64,000 nucleotides of DNA from REEB95 sp963810055. GTDB lineage: Bacteria; Pseudomonadota; Alphaproteobacteria; ATCC43930; CGMCC-115725. The DNA is taken from the NCBI GenBank assembly GCA_963810055.1, contig CAWEME010000008.1:124001-188000 (forward strand), given 5' to 3'. Below the pieces are notes generated by a model. That model ran no database searches. It saw only the letters and a program-made list of their open reading frames with translations, and was not told where the DNA came from. Shown piece by piece: positions 26,909 through 37,268 of the stretch (positions within the stretch are counted from its first letter, which is position 1; the number at the start of each line of letters is the position of its first letter). The position numbers were made by a program, and so were the translations under genes.

Positions 26909-28249
26909 ATGGCCTCCGCCGCCGAGCAACTGGCAGCCAGCATCAATTTTTCCGCCTTCGGCAAGGCGACCGATCTCAAGAACCGTATCTGGTTCACGCT
27001 CGGCGCGCTGGTGATATACCGGCTCGGCACTTATATCCCGCTGCCCGGGATCGACCCGCAGGTGCTCGCCGAGGTGTTCCAGCGCAATTCCGGCGGCCTC
27101 CTCGGAATGGTCGACATGTTCTCGGGCGGCGCGCTCGGGCGCATGACCATCTTCGCGCTCAACATCATGCCCTACATCTCCTCCTCAATCATCGTGCAGC
27201 TGATGACCGCGGTGTCGCCACAGCTTGAGGCGCTGAAGAAAGAGGGCGAGGTCGGGCGCAAGAAACTCAACCAATACACCCGTTACGGCACGGTGTTCCT
27301 GGCGGCGGTACAGGCCTATGGCATCGCCGTGGGCATCGAGGGACTGCGCGGCTTCAGCGGCCCGGTGGTGCTGGACCCCGGTCTGTTCTTCCGCCTGACC
27401 ACGGTGGTGACGCTCACCGCCGGCACCGTGTTCCTGATGTGGCTCGGCGAACAGATCACCGCACGCGGCGTCGGCAACGGCATTTCGCTCATAATCTTCT
27501 CCGGCATCGTCGCGCGCATGCCGTCGGCCCTAGCCGCGCTCTTGGAACTCGGCCGCACTGGCGCGATTTCGACCTTCTTCATCATCATATTCCTGGTGCT
27601 GGCGGTCGGGGTCGTGACCTTCATCGTGTTCATGGAGCGCGCACAGCGCCGGATATTGGTCCAGTATCCGAAACGCCAGGTCGGCAACAAGATGTTCGGG
27701 GGCGAGGCCTCCCATCTGCCCTTGAAGCTCAATACCTCGGGCGTGATCCCGCCGATCTTCGCTTCCTCGCTGCTGCTGCTGCCGGCGACGCTGGCCAGCT
27801 TCAACGTCAACCAGACCGGAATCCTGGGCGAAATCTCTGCCTTCCTCAGTCACGGCCAGCCGCTCTATATCGGGCTCTATGTGTTGCTGATCGTGTTCTT
27901 CTGCTTTTTCTACACCGCGATCGTCTTCAACCCGACCGAGACCGCCGACAATCTGCGCAAATACGGCGGCTTCGTACTGGGCATCCGGCCGGGCATCAGC
28001 ACGGCAGAATATCTCGACTATGTGCTGACGCGCCTCACCGTGGTCGGCGCCGCCTATCTGGCTGGGGTCTGCGTGCTGCCCGAGATTCTGGTCTCTCAAT
28101 ACGCCGTGCCGTTCTATTTCGGCGGCACCAGCCTGCTGATCGTCGTCAGCGTCACCATGGATACGGTGGCCCAAGTCCATTCGCATCTCTTGGCGCACCA
28201 GTATGAAGGCTTGATCCGCAAGTCCCGGCTGCGCGGGAGATTTGGTTGA
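26909..28249 (+). CDS. secY: Preprotein translocase subunit SecY
   Basis: SecY (446 residues) is the ten-span protein-conducting channel of the inner membrane. It has the plug-region segment PGIDPQVLAEVFQRNSGGLLGMVDMFSGGAL, the cytosolic loop ERAQRRILVQYPKRQVGNKM, and the C-terminal HLLAHQYEGLIRKSRLRGRFG. The length is normal. It overlaps adk by 4 bases (TTGA). Together with secE at the window start it supplies the channel core. Confidence 0.99.
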   Translation: MASAAEQLAASINFSAFGKATDLKNRIWFTLGALVIYRLGTYIPLPGIDPQVLAEVFQRNSGGLLGMVDMFSGGALGRMTIFALNIMPYISSSIIVQLMTAVSPQLEALKKEGEVGRKKLNQYTRYGTVFLAAVQAYGIAVGIEGLRGFSGPVVLDPGLFFRLTTVVTLTAGTVFLMWLGEQITARGVGNGISLIIFSGIVARMPSALAALLELGRTGAISTFFIIIFLVLAVGVVTFIVFMERAQRRILVQYPKRQVGNKMFGGEASHLPLKLNTSGVIPPIFASSLLLLPATLASFNVNQTGILGEISAFLSHGQPLYIGLYVLLIVFFCFFYTAIVFNPTETADNLRKYGGFVLGIRPGISTAEYLDYVLTRLTVVGAAYLAGVCVLPEILVSQYAVPFYFGGTSLLIVVSVTMDTVAQVHSHLLAHQYEGLIRKSRLRGRFG

Positions 28250-28926
28250 ACCTGATTCTTCTGGGACCTCCGGGAGCCGGCAAGGGCACCCAGGCGAAGC
28301 GCATCGAGGAGCGATTTGGCCTGGCCCAATTATCTACCGGCGACATTTTGCGCGCCGAGCGCGCCTCGAAAAGTCCGCTCGGGCAAAGGGTCCAGGCGAT
28401 CATGGATGCGGGCCAGTTAGTTTCCGACGACATCATGATCGACCTGATTTCCGCGGCGATCACCCGGCTCGACAAGGGGCCGGGAAGCCGTAAGGGTTTC
28501 ATCCTCGACGGCTTTCCGCGCACCGTTCCGCAAGCCGAGGCGCTCGATACCATGCTGACCGGGAAGGGGCTGAAGCTCGACCTGGTGATCGAAATGCGGG
28601 TGGACGAGGCAGCGCTGGTCGACCGCATCACCGGTCGCTATGCCTGCGCCAAGTGCGGCGCGGGCTATCACGATCGTTTTCAGCGCCCCAAGCAGAACGG
28701 CGTCTGCGACGTCTGCGGCGGCCGCGAATTCATCCGCCGCGCCGACGACCGGCCCGAGACGGTGAAGGCGCGGCTCAAGGCTTACCGCGAGCAAACCGCG
28801 CCGATTCTGCCCTATTACCGGGCCAAGGGCGTGCTGCGTACAGTCGACGGCATGGCCTCCATCGACCGGGTTACCGAGGAAATTGAAGAGGTTCTAAGAA
28901 ATCCTGGGAGCCCGTCGAATGGTTGA
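28246..28926 (+). CDS. adk: Adenylate kinase (TTG start, zinc-type lid)
   Basis: Adenylate kinase (226 residues) makes 2 ADP from ATP and AMP. The P-loop is GPPGAGKGTQA (about residues 7-17), followed by QLSTGDILR and the DGFPRT AMP-binding element. The lid is the long form with four cysteines, CAKCGAGYH and CDVCGG, which suggests a bound metal. The start is TTG at 28246, overlapping the secY stop; no ATG exists near this conserved N terminus. Confidence 0.97.
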   Translation: MNLILLGPPGAGKGTQAKRIEERFGLAQLSTGDILRAERASKSPLGQRVQAIMDAGQLVSDDIMIDLISAAITRLDKGPGSRKGFILDGFPRTVPQAEALDTMLTGKGLKLDLVIEMRVDEAALVDRITGRYACAKCGAGYHDRFQRPKQNGVCDVCGGREFIRRADDRPETVKARLKAYREQTAPILPYYRAKGVLRTVDGMASIDRVTEEIEEVLRNPGSPSNG

Positions 28927-28950
28927 CTTTCGGCCTCTTGATTCTATAAT
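28923..28950 (+). promoter_or_regulatory. Strong sigma-70 promoter of the alpha operon
   Basis: TTGACT (28923-28928) and a perfect TATAAT (28945-28950) are 16 bases apart. They lie at the adk stop and about 70 bases before rpsM. This is the best promoter match in the ribosomal-protein block, and it probably drives rpsM-rpsK-rpoA-rplQ separately from the spc genes. Confidence 0.75.
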
Positions 28951-29018
28951 CCGCGCCCTCGGCCCAAAGCGGCGTTGGGCTGCAGTCCCCTATTGCCGAT
29001 AAACCATGGAGAGCGCAG

Positions 29019-29402
<384 letters not shown>

Positions 29403-29433
29403 GGCGCTCGAAAGCAAGGATGAAGGATTGACC

Positions 29434-29892
29434 ATGGCGCAGAAGCCGCCTGCCGAGAAACCAGCAGCATCGCCCGCGCAAAGCGCGCCCGCCGCAGCCA
29501 CGCCCGCCGCCGGCGCGCCGCGCCTCAGGCGCCGCGAGCGCAAGAACATCACCGCAGGGGTGGCGCATGTGAATGCCACCTTCAATAACACCATGATCAC
29601 GATCACCGACGCGCAGGGCAACACCATCGCCTGGTCGTCATCGGGTACGATGGGCTTCAAGGGATCGCGCAAATCGACCCCCTACGCGGCGCAGGTTGCC
29701 GCTGAGGACGCCGGCCGGAAGGCAATGGACCACGGCATGCGCACCATCGAGGTCGAGGTCAAGGGTCCAGGTTCCGGCCGGGAGTCCGCTTTGCGCGCGC
29801 TCCAGGCCGTGGGGTTCACCGTCACGTCCATCCGCGACGTGACGACGATCCCGCATAATGGTTGCCGTCCGCCCAAGCGGCGGCGGGTTTAG
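29434..29892 (+). CDS. rpsK: 30S ribosomal protein S11 with Ala/Pro-rich N terminus
   Basis: S11 (152 residues) lies on the 30S platform. The conserved core begins near residue 35 (RRERKNITAGVAHVNATFNNTMITITD) and ends GCRPPKRRRV. The first 30 or so residues are Ala/Pro-rich and longer than in most S11. I chose the ATG at 29434, which has AAGGA 6 bases upstream, over the TTG two codons earlier. Confidence 0.96.
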   Translation: MAQKPPAEKPAASPAQSAPAAATPAAGAPRLRRRERKNITAGVAHVNATFNNTMITITDAQGNTIAWSSSGTMGFKGSRKSTPYAAQVAAEDAGRKAMDHGMRTIEVEVKGPGSGRESALRALQAVGFTVTSIRDVTTIPHNGCRPPKRRRV

Positions 29893-30003
29893 AGAAGAGG
29901 GGTTAACGACAAGACGCAGCCTCGGCCCGTGGTGGGTCGTTCGGGCGCGTCATTAGGAAACGGCCAAGACGGTTGATCCGTCAAACGGCATAAGGAACCA
30001 CAC

Positions 30004-31020
30004 GTGATTCAGAAAAACTGGCAAGCGCTTATCAAACCGAAACAGCTCTCCGTCGAATCCGGCGATGATCCGGCGCGCTCCGCGACCGTGGTCGCCGAAC
30101 CGCTGGAACGCGGCTTCGGCCTCACCCTCGGCAACGCCCTGCGGCGCGTGCTGCTGTCTTCGCTGCAAGGCGCCGCGGTGACCTCGGTGCAGATCGAGGG
30201 CGTGCTGCACGAATTCTCCTCGCTGCCCGGTGTGCTCGAGGACATCACCGATATCGTCTTGAACATCAAGGGCATCGGGTTGCGCATGCACGGCGAAGGC
30301 CCCAAGCGCATGCGGCTCAGGGCCAGCGGTCCCGGCGAGGTCCGCGCCCAGATGATCGAACTGCCGCACGACATCGAGATCATGAATCCCGATCATCTCA
30401 TCTGCACCCTCGACAGCGGCGCCAAGATCGCCATGGAAATGACGGTCGAGAGCGGGAAGGGCTACGTCGCCGGCACGCAGAACCGGCCCGAGGATGCGCC
30501 AATCGGATTGATTCCGGTCGACGCGCTGTTCAGCCCGGTGCGTAAGGTCAGCTACCGGGTGGAGAACACCCGCGTTGGCCAGGTCACCGATTACGACAAA
30601 CTCTCGATGCGGATCGAGACCAACGGCGCAGTGACGCCGGAGGATGCGGTGGCCTTGGCCGCCCGCATCTTGCAGGACCAGCTTCAGCTCTTCATCAATT
30701 TCGAAGAGCCGCGCGCCGCCAGCGAGGAGGAGCGTCCATCCGAGTTGCCCTTCAACAAGAACCTGCTCCGCAAGGTGGACGAACTCGAGCTTTCGGTGCG
30801 TTCGGCCAACTGCCTCAAGAACGACAACATCGTCTATATCGGCGACCTGGTGCAGAAGACCGAAGCCGACATGCTGAGGACGCCAAATTTCGGCCGCAAG
30901 TCCTTGAACGAGATCAAGGAGGTGTTGGCGCAGATGGGGCTCCATCTCGGCATGGAGATCGCCAACTGGCCGCCCGAAAACATCGAGGAACTGGCCAAGC
31001 GCCTCGAGGAGCCGTACTAG
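30004..31020 (+). CDS. rpoA: DNA-directed RNA polymerase subunit alpha (GTG start)
   Basis: The 338-residue alpha subunit nucleates RNA polymerase assembly and binds promoter UP elements. The N-terminal domain has the dimerisation signature RGFGLTLGNALRRVLLSSLQGAAV. The C-terminal domain has ELSVRSANCLKNDNIVYIGDLV, and LRTPNFGRKSLNEIKEVL. It starts with GTG at 30004 (MIQKNWQALIKP), as in many alphaproteobacteria. It follows rpsK after 111 bases and is followed by rplQ after 2 bases. Confidence 0.99.
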   Translation: MIQKNWQALIKPKQLSVESGDDPARSATVVAEPLERGFGLTLGNALRRVLLSSLQGAAVTSVQIEGVLHEFSSLPGVLEDITDIVLNIKGIGLRMHGEGPKRMRLRASGPGEVRAQMIELPHDIEIMNPDHLICTLDSGAKIAMEMTVESGKGYVAGTQNRPEDAPIGLIPVDALFSPVRKVSYRVENTRVGQVTDYDKLSMRIETNGAVTPEDAVALAARILQDQLQLFINFEEPRAASEEERPSELPFNKNLLRKVDELELSVRSANCLKNDNIVYIGDLVQKTEADMLRTPNFGRKSLNEIKEVLAQMGLHLGMEIANWPPENIEELAKRLEEPY

Positions 31021-31022
31021 AC

Positions 31023-31448
31023 ATGCGTCATAGTATCCGCGGCCGCAGCTTCAGCCGCAAATCCGCTCACCGCAAGGCCATGTTCGATAACATGGCCCAT
31101 GCGCTGTTGAAGCACGAGCAGATCAGGACGACCTTGCCCAAGGCCAAGGATCTCCGGCCCGTGGTCGAGCGCCTGATCACCCTCGGCAAGAAAGGCGGGC
31201 TGCATGCCCGCCGCCAGGCGATGGCGGCGCTGCAAGACGCCAAGATCGTCGACAAGGTAATGACGACCCTCGCCGAACGCTATGCCAAGCGCCCGGGCGG
31301 CTATTGCCGCATCCTCAAGGCGGGCTTCCGCCGCGGCGACGCCGCGGCGATGGCGGTGATCGAGTTGGTCGACCGCGACGTCGAGGCCAAGGGCAAGGAT
31401 TCAGGCCCCGTCATGGCCAAGGAAGAGGCCGAGGCCGCCGCGTCCTAA
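31023..31448 (+). CDS. rplQ: 50S ribosomal protein L17
   Basis: L17 (141 residues) lies near the tunnel exit. MRHSIRGRSFSRKSAHRKAMFDNMAHAL, then LPKAKDLRPVVERLITLGKKG and YCRILKAGFRRGDAAAMAVIELVDR are diagnostic. It is the last gene of the ribosomal block. The next gene is convergent and ends only 10 bases away. Confidence 0.99.
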   Translation: MRHSIRGRSFSRKSAHRKAMFDNMAHALLKHEQIRTTLPKAKDLRPVVERLITLGKKGGLHARRQAMAALQDAKIVDKVMTTLAERYAKRPGGYCRILKAGFRRGDAAAMAVIELVDRDVEAKGKDSGPVMAKEEAEAAAS

Positions 31449-31458
31449 GCCGCGCGGC

Positions 31459-32743
31459 TCAGCGCCGCGTCCTGATCAGGATCGTGGCCGCCAGCGCCGC
31501 GTTCAACAGTCCAACGCCCAGGAAGATCGCCGGGACGCCGCTCCCGAGCTTGAGCATCAGCGCCGAGCCAGCGCCGGCGATGACGATGAACAGCGCATTG
31601 ACGATGTTGTTGGCGGCCACCACGCGCGAACGGCTGTTCTTGTCGCTCTCCGCCTGCATGATGACGTAAAGCGGCACCGCATATACACCCGGCGCAGACC
31701 GCCAACGCGAAGAGATCGGCCAAGATCCGCCAATGCGCTGGATAGGAAAGAAATTCCACCGCCTCCATGAAATGTCCCGGCGCAGCAACGCTGCCGCAGT
31801 TCCACCACAGATCGGCGGCGAAGACGGCCATGCCGAGCGCGCTCCAGGGTACGAGATCGGCGCTGATCCGTCCCTTGAGCATCCGGCTCACCAGCAGCGA
31901 TCCCAGCCCGATGCCGATCGAATTGAGCGTCAGGAACAAGGTCACTACCTGATTGCCGGCTTGCAGGTACTCCTTGGCAAAATTGGGGAATTGCGACAAC
32001 AGCGCCGCGCCCACCAGCCAGAACCAAGATATGCCGAGCACGGCGAGCCAGACTTTGCGTTTGCGCCGAGCCTCGCCGATGATTTCCCAGGTGAGGGCGG
32101 CGATGTTCCATCGCACCCGCAAATGTGGCACGGCGGGTCTGCTCGCCGGCAGCATCAAGCTCGCGCCAAATCCGCCCAACGACAGCGCCAGCAACGTCGC
32201 CGAGGTCCAGGCAGCGCCCTCCGGCAAAAGAATCAGCAATCCGCCGGCGATGGTGCCCGAAAGAATGCCAAGAAAGGTCCCGGCTTCGATCAGCGCGTTG
32301 CCGTCGACCAATTCGTCGCGTTTCAACAGCTCCGGCAGCATCGCGTATTTGATCGGGCCGAAGAACGTGGCCTGCACGCCCAACAGGAACAGCACGAAGA
32401 GCTGGAAAGCGATATTGTCGAGCGCGAAGGACAGCGCGCCGAGCGCAACCACGCCGATTTCGGTCAGCTTGACCCGTTTCAGCAGCCAGGATTTGGCGTA
32501 TTTGTCGGAAAGATCGCCGGCTGTGGCCGAAAGCAGGAAATAAGGCAGGATGAAAATGGCGGCCGCCAGCGTCACGATCATCTCGGTAGCGCCGGCGGAT
32601 TGGGTTTCGCGGTAGGCGATCAGGATGACATAGGCGTTCTTGAGCAGATTGTCGTTCACCGCGCCGGTGAATTGCGCCCAGAACAGCGGCCAAAACCTCC
32701 GGTCGAGCAATAGGCGAGCGGGGTGTCCGGCCGTCTTCTTCAT
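31459..32743 (-). pseudogene. LplT-like MFS transporter, one +1 frameshift
   Basis: This 12-span major facilitator protein resembles the lysophospholipid flippase LplT and the MFS part of Aas fusions. The N terminus FWPLFWAQFTGAVNDNLLKNAYVILI is characteristic, with GPIKYAMLPELL further on. The first frame (from ATG at 32743) holds to ..ALAVCAG. The rest (VYAVPLYVIMQAESDKN .. AATILIRTRR) is in the next frame. One extra G near 31690 explains it. Both parts look conserved, so a sequence error is likely. The start overlaps the acylphosphatase stop by 4 bases. Confidence 0.85.
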
Positions 32744-33018
32744 CCCGTCGGTCTCTCGGTGAAATCCAATGAGCCATCGTCGAGTGCCGGACTGATCGCG
32801 ACATCCTCGACTTCCGCCAACATCGGGCCCTTGCGGCAAACCACGGCCATATCGGCGATTTTTGGTTCTTCGCCGATGGCCAGCACCTCGACGCTGCCAT
32901 CGAGACGGTTGCGTACCCAGCCGCGCAAACTCCGCTTGCGCGCCTCGCGCGCCGCCCAGGCGCGATAGCCCACGCCCTGCACCCGGCCCGTGACCGACAA
33001 TCGCACCGCTTTGGTCAT
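32740..33018 (-). CDS. acyP: Acylphosphatase
   Basis: This 92-residue protein hydrolyses carboxyl-phosphate bonds such as acetyl phosphate. The phosphate-binding loop GRVQGVGYRAW (about residues 11-21) holds the catalytic Arg, and GWVRNRLDGSVEV holds the catalytic Asn. I used the ATG at 33018; the longer upstream frame is a shadow of the carboxylase gene. It overlaps the genes on both sides by 4 bases, so it belongs to the carboxylase operon. Confidence 0.93.
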   Translation of the reverse strand: MTKAVRLSVTGRVQGVGYRAWAAREARKRSLRGWVRNRLDGSVEVLAIGEEPKIADMAVVCRKGPMLAEVEDVAISPALDDGSLDFTERPTG

Positions 33019-34971
33019 GCGAATTCCAAGATCACCTGGTCGGCCGCCAAGCTGTCGCCCGGCTTGGCGCGCAGCTTTGTCACCTTGCCGTCGCGTTCGG
33101 CCCGGAGCACGTTCTCCATCTTCATCGCCTCGACTATGGCCAGTTCTTCGCCGGCTTTCACCGTTTGGCCTTCGCGCACCGCCAGCGACACCAGCAGCCC
33201 CGGCATGGGCGACAGCAAGTGGCGCGACAGATCGGCCGCCGGCTTCGGCCGCATGCGCCCCAGCAACTCGGCCGCGCGCGGCAACAGGATTTGCGCCGTA
33301 TAATTCACGCCGCCGCGCGCAAGCCGGTATCCCAGGCCCCTGCGCTCGACGCGGAAACACGCGGGCGATCCATCGATCTCGGCCTGGAAGAGACCCGCGC
33401 CCGGCCGCCAGGACGCAATCACCTCATGGTGCTTTTTGCCGTGTTTTACGATCAAGCATGATCCCTTGCGCGCGATCTCGACCGCATGGGGCTTGCCGTC
33501 CAGCAAGACCACCCAGGCGGCGGAATGGCGCCGCGCGCGAAATTTTCGAGGGCTATGCGGTGCATCGCGGCGGATGCCACCACTGCTTCCTCGATCTCGC
33601 GCGGCGAAGGATCGACGCCCGAAAACCCGCCGGGAAATTCCTGGGCGATGAATGCGGTCGAAAGCTTTCCCTTGCGGAAGGCGTCACGGCGCAAAATCGC
33701 GGCCAGGAAATCGAGATTGTTCGAGACGCCGCCGATGACAAAGCCGTCGAGCGCGGCGCTAAGCCGTGTCGTGGCCAATTCCCGATTCTCCCCGAATGCC
33801 GCCAACTTGGCGATCATCGGGTCGTAATGGACCGAAATCTCGGCGCCTTCATAGACGCCGCTATCGACGCGGATGCCTTCGCCTGACGGGCTCGGCATAG
33901 CGTTTAAGCCGCCCCGGAGAGGGCAGGAAATCGCGCCTTGGGTCTTCGGCATAAAGCCGCGCCTCGATCGCCGCGCCCTTGAGCTTGATGTCGTCTTGGG
34001 CGAAGGGGAGGCGCTCGCCTGCCGCCACGCGGATCATCAGTTCGACCAGGTCGATCCCGGTCACCATCTCGGTCACCGGGTGCTCCACCTGGAGCCGCGT
34101 GTTCATCTCGAGGAAATAGAAATTCTTTCTGGCATCGACGATGAACTCGACCGTGCCGGCCGAGCGGTAGCCTACCGCCTTGGCGAGCTTCACCGCAGCA
34201 TCGCCCATGGCGGCCCTGGTCTTGGCGTCGAGCAAAGGGCTGGGCGCCTCCTCGATCACCTTCTGGTGGCGGCGCTGGATCGAGCATTCGCGTTCGAACA
34301 GATAGAACGGCATTGCCGAACGCATCGGCCAGAACCTGGATTTCGATATGACGCGGCTCCTCGATGTATTTTTCCAGGAACAGCCGCGCATCGCCGAAGG
34401 CGGATTTGGCTTCGCCCGAGGCGAGCCGGAAGCCTTCTTTGAGCTGGGCGTCGCTGGCCGCCACACGCATGCCCTTGCCGCCGCCGCCCGCCGCCGCCTT
34501 GAGCATCACCGGATATTTGATCCGGCGCGCGATCTTGACGGCATCCTCGGCGCTTTCCACCACGCCGTCATGGCCCGGCACGGTCGCCACCCCGGCGGCG
34601 GTTGCGAGCTTCTTGGCCTCGATCTTGTCGCCCATGGAAGCGATGGCCTTTGCGGGCGGGCCGATGAAGACGATGCCGGCCCGCTCCAAGGCGACGGGCA
34701 AATCCTCGTTCTCCGACAGGAATCCATAGCCCGGATGCACCGCCTCGGCGCCGGTTTGGCGGCAGGCTGCGACGATCTTCTCGATGTCGAGATAGCTCTG
34801 GGACGAAGGCGCGGGGCCGATCAGCACCGCTTCGTCGGCTTCGCGCACATGCAGCGCCTCATCGTCGGCCTCGCTATAGACCGCGACCGTCTTGATCCCG
34901 AGAAGCCGCGCCGTGCGCATGACACGGCAGGCGATCTCGCCCCGATTGGCAATGAGGATTTTGCTGAACAC
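33015..34971 (-). pseudogene. Acetyl/propionyl-CoA carboxylase biotin carboxylase subunit, three frameshifts
   Basis: The joined product (about 650 residues) has an N-terminal biotin carboxylase domain: FSKILIANRGEIACRV, the ATP loop KAAAGGGGKGMR, and FLEMNTRLQVEHPVTE. A BT linker region follows, then a C-terminal biotinyl domain with the lysine motif EAMKMEN. Frame changes occur near 34305-34312 (+1), near 33885 (+1), and near 33540 (-1, a T missing in an AATTT run). Every segment remains well conserved, so these look like sequence errors. The GTG at 34971 is chosen; it lies 8 bases after the beta-subunit stop. Substrate (propionyl-, methylcrotonyl- or acetyl-CoA) cannot be fixed from sequence. 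Confidence 0.88.
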
Positions 34972-34979
34972 GGGCCAGA

Positions 34980-36513
34980 TCACAGCGGAATGTTGTCGTG
35001 CTTCTTCCATGGGTTTTCGAGACGCTTGGTGCGCAGCATGGACAGCGCGCGGCACAGCCGTCTGCGCGTCGAATGCGGCATGATGACGTCGTCGATGAAG
35101 CCCCGGGATCCGGCGACGAAAGGATTGGCGAATTTTCCACGGTATTCCTCGGCACGCTCCTCGGTCTTGGCCGCGTTCTTGGCGTCGCCGCGGAAGATGA
35201 TCTCGACCGCGCCCTTGGGCCCCATCACCGCGATCTCGGCGCTGGGCCAGGCATAATTCACGTCGCCGCGCAGATGTTTCGAGCTCATGACGTCATAGGC
35301 TCCGCCATAGGCCTTGCGGGTGATCACCGTCACCTTGGGCACGGTGGCCTCGGCGAAGGCATAAAGCAGCTTGGCGCCGTGTTTGATGATGCCGCCATAT
35401 TCCTGCGCCGTGCCGGGCAGGAACCCGGGCACGTCGACGAAGGTGACGATGGGGATGTTGAAGCAATCGCAAAAGCGCACGAAGCGCGCGGCCTTGCGCG
35501 AGGAATCGATATCGAGGCAGCCGGCCAGCACCATCGGCTGGTTGGCGACGATGCCGATCGGATGACCCTCCAGCCGTGCAAATCCCACGACGATGTTCTT
35601 GGCGAAATCGGGTTGCAACTCGAAGAAGTCGCCCTCGTCCGCCACCTTCTCGATCAGCTCCTTCATGTCATAGGGCTTGTTGGGATTCCCCGGCACCAGC
35701 GTGTCGAGCGAATTCTCCAGCCGGTCGGCGGGGTCGTCGGTCTTCCGCGCCGGCGGCGGCTCGCGGTTGGAGAGCGGCAGGAAATCGAGGAAACGCCGCG
35801 GCTTGCAGCAGCGCCTCGGCGTCGTTTGCGCAGGCCAGATCCGCCACCCCCGAGCGCGTGGTGTGCGTCACCGCGCCGCCCAATTCCTCCTGGGTCACGC
35901 TCTCATGCGTCACCGTCTTCACCACCTCGGGGCCGGTGACGAACATGTAGGAGGAATCCTTCACCATGAAGATGAAATCGGTCATGGCCGGGGAATAGAC
36001 CGCGCCGCCGGCGCACGGCCCCATCACCAGCGACAGCTGCGGCACCACGCCCGAGGCCAGCACGTTGCGCTGGAACACCTCGGCATATCCCGCCAGCGAG
36101 GCCACGCCTTCCTGAATCCGCGCGCCGCCGGAATCGTTCAATCCCACCACCGGCGCGCCCACCTTCAGCGCCTGATCCATGATCTTGCAGATCTTCTCGG
36201 CATGGGCCTCGCTGAGCGAGCCGCCGAACACGGTGAAATCCTGACTGAAGGCGAAGACGCGGCGGCCATTGACCAGGCCGTGGCCGGTGACCACGCCGTC
36301 GCCCGGAATCTTCTGCTTCTCCATGCCGAAATCGTGGCTGCGGTGCTCGACGAACATGTCCCACTCCTCGAAGGAGCCGGGATCGAACAGCAACTCCAGC
36401 CGCTCGCGCGCGGTGAGCTTGCCCTTCTCGTGTTGCTGCTTGATGCGCTGCTCGCCGCCGCCCAGGCGCGCCGCTTCGCGCTTTTCCTCCAACCGCCGCA
36501 ATATCTCGCGCAT
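34980..36513 (-). pseudogene. pccB: Acyl-CoA carboxylase carboxyltransferase (beta) subunit, one frameshift
   Basis: The beta subunit (about 510 residues) transfers the carboxyl group from biotin to an acyl-CoA, probably propionyl-CoA. The first part holds RERLELLFDPGSFEEWD, HDFGMEKQ and GPCAGGAVYSPAMTDFIFMV. The second part holds YDMKELIEKVADEGDFFE, DVPGFLPGTAQE and AYGGAYDVMSSKHLRGD. The two are separated by a +1 shift near 35795: LLQA runs into RRFLDFLPLSNRE only after one base is removed. It is first in an operon with the biotin carboxylase subunit and acylphosphatase. Confidence 0.88.
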
Positions 36514-36572
36514 AGTGCCTCCCCTCGGGCTAGCGAACTATCCCACCAACGGCAAATCCGCGCCAGCCCGGC

Positions 36573-37268
36573 CTATCCGGCGCGGTGGAGATAGGCAAAA
36601 CGCGCGGCCAATGCGATATCGTCCTTGATGCCCGCGCGGCGCCTGGCGGCCTCATCATCCTCGCCCCAACGCTCGATCTGGAAACTCTCGTCAAGTTGGG
36701 CAGCGAAAAAAGCCTGTTCGGCGTCGATACGTCCCTCGATCAAGGCCAGCGCCAGCACCAGCGAGCCTAAGGCCGAGGTGGCGATATAAAGCGCCGCCAG
36801 AATCATCGAGTCATAAGCGGCGACCGCCGCCGCATAGGCTTGGAGCGCTTCCGGGGCTTGTTCCAGCGGCGCAATGCCCCGGGTCACGGCCAAGGGCGCG
36901 TAACGCGATCCTGCCCAATCGAGATGTCCTTGCCAGGAAGCGTGTTGGCGCGCAGCCAGCTCGGGTTGATTATCCGCGCGGTAACACAGCAGGTCGGTGG
37001 CGGCGTATTTAGCGATCTCGGCGATGATCTGCGCGCGGCGCGGCTCGATCAGATCGATGACCGTGCCGGCGAGGCGGGTGAGGGGAAGATCGGCCGGGTC
37101 GATCTCCTCGCCTTGCGTCTGCCATTCCTCCGCCATCGCTTCCGCGAGCTTTCGGCTCTTGACCACCAGCCCGGCCTTGGCCGGGGTGCGGATCGGCTTG
37201 CCGTCGAGCAGCACGGCATAGCCGCCCTCCGCCGGCGCGACCGTGGCCTGTTTGTAGAAGCGCTTCAT
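36573..37268 (-). CDS. ATP12 family F1-ATPase assembly chaperone
   Basis: This 231-residue protein belongs to the ATP12 family, whose mitochondrial member helps the F1 alpha subunit fold. MKRFYKQATVAPAEGGYAVLLDGKPIRTPAK opens it, with LAEAMAEEWQTQGEEIDPADLPLTRLA and TDLLCYRADNQPELAARQ further on. The C terminus has the acidic ERWGEDDEAARRR. Such proteins are common in alphaproteobacteria. It directly follows the pseudouridine synthase gene with no gap. Confidence 0.93.
   Translation of the reverse strand: MKRFYKQATVAPAEGGYAVLLDGKPIRTPAKAGLVVKSRKLAEAMAEEWQTQGEEIDPADLPLTRLAGTVIDLIEPRRAQIIAEIAKYAATDLLCYRADNQPELAARQHASWQGHLDWAGSRYAPLAVTRGIAPLEQAPEALQAYAAAVAAYDSMILAALYIATSALGSLVLALALIEGRIDAEQAFFAAQLDESFQIERWGEDDEAARRRAGIKDDIALAARFAYLHRAG

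Noticed and set aside
31733..35256. Plus-strand open frames of 200-330 codons opposite the transporter and carboxylase genes
   Set aside because: The minus-strand products are clear conserved enzymes; the plus-strand products are Arg/Pro/Ala-rich shadows.
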